Of a DNA stretch of 64,000 nt, positions 61,411 through 64,000 are shown one piece after another. Numbering within the stretch: position 1 is the stretch's first letter; each line of letters starts with the position of its first letter. A program made the position numbers and the translations under genes. The DNA comes from Micromonospora sp. MW-13 (GTDB lineage Bacteria > Actinomycetota > Actinomycetes > Mycobacteriales > Micromonosporaceae), in the NCBI RefSeq assembly GCF_003434305.1, contig NZ_QKKX01000031.1:31252-95251 (forward strand). The letters are read 5' to 3'. The notes beneath the pieces were generated by a model. It had not been told where the DNA came from. It searched no databases and worked only from the letters and a program-made list of their open reading frames with translations.

Positions 61411-61632
61411 CCGTGTCTCCCGCTACTCATCAACGGTGCCAGTAAAGCGGCAAATTTTTTTCTTCAGGCTTTTCTGTTGGCATCCCGACCCCGCCGCGCT
61501 CCTACCGGTGTCATCGCACCGGCTACTGAGGAGACTCGCCTGCCCCTCCGCGGCGACCGGCTGATCGACGTTTGCAAACCCTGACCGAATCACCTCCCGT
61601 ACCGAACATCACCAGGAAAGAAGGAAGACATC
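61411..61632. promoter_or_regulatory. Divergent promoter region of the sigma factor and the three-repeat protein
   Basis: 222 bp with a striking A/T-rich patch at 61444-61482 including a run of seven T. The plus-strand gene has a strong AAGAAGGAAG ribosome site. Sigma-specific boxes cannot be fixed without a set of related promoters. Confidence 0.4.
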
Positions 61633-62505
61633 ATGCGAGAAGGATCGAACGGAACCCGTTGGTCGCGTCGGATGGCCGCCGTGGGCGGGGGCGCGCTGAG
61701 CGCGCTCGTGCTCGGCCAGGTGGCCCTCACCGGACCGGTGGCGGCGGTGCCCGGCCTGAGCATCAAGACGACGACCGGCCCCAGCAACAGCGCCGCGAAG
61801 TCGCAGAACGCGACCTGCCCGGCCGGCACCAAGGTCATCGGCGGCGGCGGCGCGATCACCGGTTCCGGCCTCGGGCAGGTCGGCATGGACATCATGGTGC
61901 CGCTGGTCGGCGGGGACGCGTACTCGGTGACCGGCCGGGAGGACGAGAACGGCGTCGCCGGCAACTGGGCGGTCACGGCGAACGCGGTGTGCGCCACGCC
62001 GCCCCCGGGCCTGGTGACCGTGTCCGGCAGTTCGGCGCCCAGCTTCGGCACGTCGAACTGGTTCGAGAAGTCCTGCCCGGCCGGCAAGCACGCCATCGGG
62101 GTCGGTGGCGCGGTCGTCGGGGCGTCGAACAGCGAGGTCGTCCTCGAGGATCTGCGGATCAACCAGAGCAGCGTCGTGGTGGCGGGTGCCGAGGACGGCA
62201 CGGGCTTCGCCGGCACGTGGTGGCTGGACGCCACCGCGATCTGCGCCGACCCGCTGCCCGGCGAGCAGCGCGTGATCGACGACAGCACCTACAGCTCCGC
62301 CGACACCCAGTCGGTCACGGCCGACTGCCCGCCCGGCACGCGCGTGCACGGGGTGGGCGGCGAGATCCTCGGCGGCGATGGGCAGGTGCGCCTGACCGAG
62401 ATGCGGGCCACGTCCTCGACCACGGTCACCGTCCGCGCTATGGAGGACGAGGACGGCTTCAGCAGCAACTGGAAGGTGCGCGCGTACGCCGTCTGCGCGA
62501 ACTGA
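61633..62505 (+). CDS. Secreted protein with three tandem Cys-containing repeats
   Basis: 290 residues, ATG at 61633. Signal peptide with a twin-Arg-like start (WSRRMAAVGGGALSALVLG), cleavage near VAAVPG. Three repeats of about 75 residues follow, each opening CPAGTKVIGGGG, CPAGKHAIGVGG or CPPGTRVHGVGG and ending NAVCA, TAICA or YAVCA with a Trp nearby (GNWAVTANAVC, GTWWLDATAIC, SNWKVRAYAVC). One disulfide per repeat is likely. It looks like an exported structural or binding protein; function unknown. Divergent from the membrane-bound sigma factor. Confidence 0.85.
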   Translation: MREGSNGTRWSRRMAAVGGGALSALVLGQVALTGPVAAVPGLSIKTTTGPSNSAAKSQNATCPAGTKVIGGGGAITGSGLGQVGMDIMVPLVGGDAYSVTGREDENGVAGNWAVTANAVCATPPPGLVTVSGSSAPSFGTSNWFEKSCPAGKHAIGVGGAVVGASNSEVVLEDLRINQSSVVVAGAEDGTGFAGTWWLDATAICADPLPGEQRVIDDSTYSSADTQSVTADCPPGTRVHGVGGEILGGDGQVRLTEMRATSSTTVTVRAMEDEDGFSSNWKVRAYAVCAN

Positions 62506-62836
62506 CCCGCCGGTATCCGTGGTCCCGCGCCGGACGTCCGGCGCGGGACCACCCACCGCCCGGCCCGCCTCACGGTTCGGGGCGGTGGCGGGGCGCCGGC
62601 GCGGTCGCAGCGGGCTGCGACGCCGTTACGCCCGTCGGTAAATCGCTTGCCGTGATTCGAGGACACGGGACGATGGCCGGGTGAAGCGGCGGCCGGAATC
62701 GGACGAGGCACGGGCCCTGCGGGTGCGCCGATGATGGTGTGGTGGTCTGGCGATCTGCCTGCCGTTTCTTCCTGCCGCACCAGCCCCGCCGTCCGACGGG
62801 TGTCGCAGCGCCCAGCCGAATCCGGAGGTCCCCGCA
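62506..62836. other. Intergenic region with strong palindromic terminator
   Basis: A perfect 34-bp palindrome at 62519-62552 follows the three-repeat gene and is an obvious terminator. The rest, to 62836, shows no supported gene. A short frame at about 62681-62734 lacks a ribosome site. Confidence 0.6.
62519..62552 (+). terminator. Terminator of the three-repeat protein gene
   Basis: 16-base arms 62519-62534 and 62537-62552 separated by two bases, 14 bp after the stop. Confidence 0.85.
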
Positions 62837-63169
62837 ATGACCAGTAAGGCCTATCAGGTCATCGTGCGCGGCAGGTTCGCGCCGCTCGACGACGAGCAGC
62901 GGGCCGCGCTGCTCGCCCGGGCCGACGAACACGACGTGTTCGCGGCCAGGTTCACCGAGGAGGGCACCGTGACCTACGAACGGTCCCTGCTCACGTTCAC
63001 CTTTCGCTGCGTCGTCCCGGCCACGGCGGAGGACAGGGAGGACGTCGTGATCGGCAGGGCGGAAAGGCTCGCCGCAGCCGCCGTCCGGGGGCTCGGCGCC
63101 GACCACCGCGACCTCAGTTCGGTGTCGACCGATCTCGACAGCATCAAGGTCCGACAGCGGGGGCGCTGA
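62837..63169 (+). CDS. DUF6204 family protein
   Basis: 110 residues, ATG at 62837 with GGAGG nine bases upstream. Reads YQVIVRGRFAPLDDEQRAAL, then FTEEGTVTYERSLLTFTFRCVV, a compact alpha/beta domain found across actinobacteria as DUF6204. Function unknown. A clear terminator follows. Confidence 0.8.
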   Translation: MTSKAYQVIVRGRFAPLDDEQRAALLARADEHDVFAARFTEEGTVTYERSLLTFTFRCVVPATAEDREDVVIGRAERLAAAAVRGLGADHRDLSSVSTDLDSIKVRQRGR

Positions 63170-63192
63170 CGCTTGACGAACTGAGACGACAG

Positions 63193-63218
63193 CGGGCCGC
63201 CGGTCATCCGGCGGCCCG
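63193..63218 (+). terminator. Terminator of the DUF6204 gene
   Basis: 11-bp perfect arms 63193-63203 and 63208-63218, TCAT loop, then TTCTCGT. Confidence 0.85.
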
Positions 63219-63295
63219 TTCTCGTGCTGTTCAGAGCGGACACCGTGCTGCTGCTGGTCAACGTCCGGCTGCACGCACCAGTGGAAAGAACCCGA

Positions 63296-63339
63296 TTTCA
63301 CCCGGACGGCTGAAGTCGCGCTGGAGTCCGGCTGCAGTC
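63296..63339 (+). promoter_or_regulatory. Consecutive 11-bp direct repeats upstream of the NlpC/P60-like gene
   Basis: CGGCTGAAGTC (63307-63317), GCGCTGGAGTC (63318-63328) and CGGCTGCAGTC (63329-63339) follow without gaps and share G-C-T-G-n-A-G-T-C. TTTCACCCGGA (63296-63306) just before resembles a streptomycete PHO-box unit. An 11-bp period is typical for OmpR/PhoB or SARP-type regulators. Confidence 0.5.
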
Positions 63340-63412
63340 GCTCCAGCCTTCCGCCGCAGCGACTTGCCTCATCCTCATGGACATTCGTCGAACTCCGATC
63401 GAGGGATTCCGC

Positions 63413-64000
63413 ATGAGAGACAGGAAGGACACGTTCCCACTCGGCCTACGGGTGTGGGGTGTCATCGTCGGGCTCGTCCTGAGCATGGCGACGTTCGTCG
63501 CCACCGACGTCGCGACCAGCAAGCCGGCCCAGGCCGCATCGAGCGTCGGCGGGAACATCACCCGTACGGAGATCCTCGAGCGCGCCCAGTGGTGGATGGA
63601 CACGTACGGCGTGATCTACAGCCAGGATCAGGCGAACGCCAAGTCCGACGGTGACGGACACAAGTACCGCCCCGACTGCTCAGGCTTCGTGTCAATGGCC
63701 TGGCACCTGCCCAAGAACGACGGCAGTTGGGACCGCAACACCGGCAGCCTCGACCAGTTCGGCGACACCACGTACCTGAGCAGCATGGACCAACTGCTCC
63801 CCGGGGACGCCATCCTGGGCAAGGCCTACGGGCACGTGGCGCTCTTCGACCGGTGGGTCGACTCCTCCCACACCTCCATGTGGACCTATGACGAGTACCA
63901 GACCGGCCAGGAAGGACGCCACTCCGTCAAGACCCGGTCCTGGTACGAGTCGGAGGGCTTCCGCCCCCTGCGCTACGACAAGATCACCACCGCTACCGGA
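63413..64000 (+). CDS. Secreted NlpC/P60-like (C40) protein, 3' end beyond window
   Basis: At least 196 residues; ATG at 63413 with GAGGG upstream; still open at the window edge. Signal peptide RVWGVIVGLVLSMATFVATD with cleavage around AQAAS. The NlpC/P60-like core has the catalytic Cys in YRPDCSGFVSMAWHL near residue 90 and His in GDAILGKAYGHVALFDRW near 141. Such enzymes cut peptidoglycan stem peptides, but divergent members have other roles. The third active-site residue is not clear in the visible part. Confidence 0.8.
   Translation, partial: MRDRKDTFPLGLRVWGVIVGLVLSMATFVATDVATSKPAQAASSVGGNITRTEILERAQWWMDTYGVIYSQDQANAKSDGDGHKYRPDCSGFVSMAWHLPKNDGSWDRNTGSLDQFGDTTYLSSMDQLLPGDAILGKAYGHVALFDRWVDSSHTSMWTYDEYQTGQEGRHSVKTRSWYESEGFRPLRYDKITTATG

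Overview
This is a very GC-rich actinobacterial chromosome segment, most likely from Micromonospora or a close relative in Micromonosporaceae. Support comes from codon use, an actinobacterial type-A RNase P RNA, an F420-dependent oxidoreductase, a GlnA2/NadE/PanB neighbourhood, a Nif3/zinc-ribbon/RNase H-phosphatase operon in the order known from mycobacteria (Rv2230c-Rv2229c-Rv2228c), and many actinomycete-type small domains (DUF4259, DUF3040, DUF3311, DUF6204, SWIM-SNF2, regulator-flavoprotein pairs). No database search was possible; all family names come from reading the translations.

Layout. 0-5.4 kb: a streptogramin-lyase-like propeller (cut by the window edge), a small secreted protein, and a NACHT NTPase directly downstream of a DUF350 membrane protein, a candidate defence pair. 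5.4-12.8 kb: core metabolism (glnA2-like, nadE, panB, F420:NADP oxidoreductase, RNB ribonuclease). 12.8-20.6 kb: a histone-H1-like Lys/Ala protein, roadblock protein, aminoglycoside nucleotidyltransferase, subtilisin-like protease, SulP transporter and small genes.

20.6-35.5 kb is a plastic region ending at rnpB (35101-35530, minus strand). Three copies of the rnpB 3' end occur in the same orientation at 23264-23296, 28522-28569 and 35087-35134. The last two share an exact 48-bp core, plus about 250-300 bp of diverged sequence next to it. I read this as a tandem array of two decayed integrative elements that used the rnpB 3' end as attachment site. Element 1 (about 23.3-28.6 kb) carries a frameshifted WYL regulator, a DinB protein, a broken VOC gene, an IS110-like tail, and two LtrA membrane proteins, one lying inside a broken IS5-family transposase. 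Element 2 (about 28.6-35.1 kb) carries an orphan SUKH-3 immunity protein, a truncated tyrosine integrase fused by deletion to a truncated regulator, a HAD hydrolase, an AlpA-type regulator with an operator-like array, small actinomycete-ICE-type ORFs, and a conspicuously AT-richer membrane pentapeptide-repeat protein.

35.7-48.3 kb returns to chromosomal content: a TauE/SafE permease, a divergent MarR/MFS pair with two operator-like palindromes, an MctP-type symporter with its DUF3311 partner, the nif3 operon, an XRE regulator-flavoprotein operon divergent from a prim-pol gene, and ApbE with an FMN-binding protein. 48.3-64 kb: DUF3040 with a possible leader peptide, SWIM/SNF2 pair, PfkB kinase, DinB, polysaccharide pyruvyl transferase, TetR/dihydrofolate-reductase-like pair, alpha/beta hydrolase, a membrane-tethered ECF sigma factor divergent from a three-repeat secreted protein, DUF6204, and an NlpC/P60-like secreted protein cut by the window end.

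Several gene remnants (WYL regulator, VOC, IS110, IS5, integrase, regulator, phosphotransferase, lectin) are marked as broken. Homopolymer-based frameshifts could be sequencing errors.
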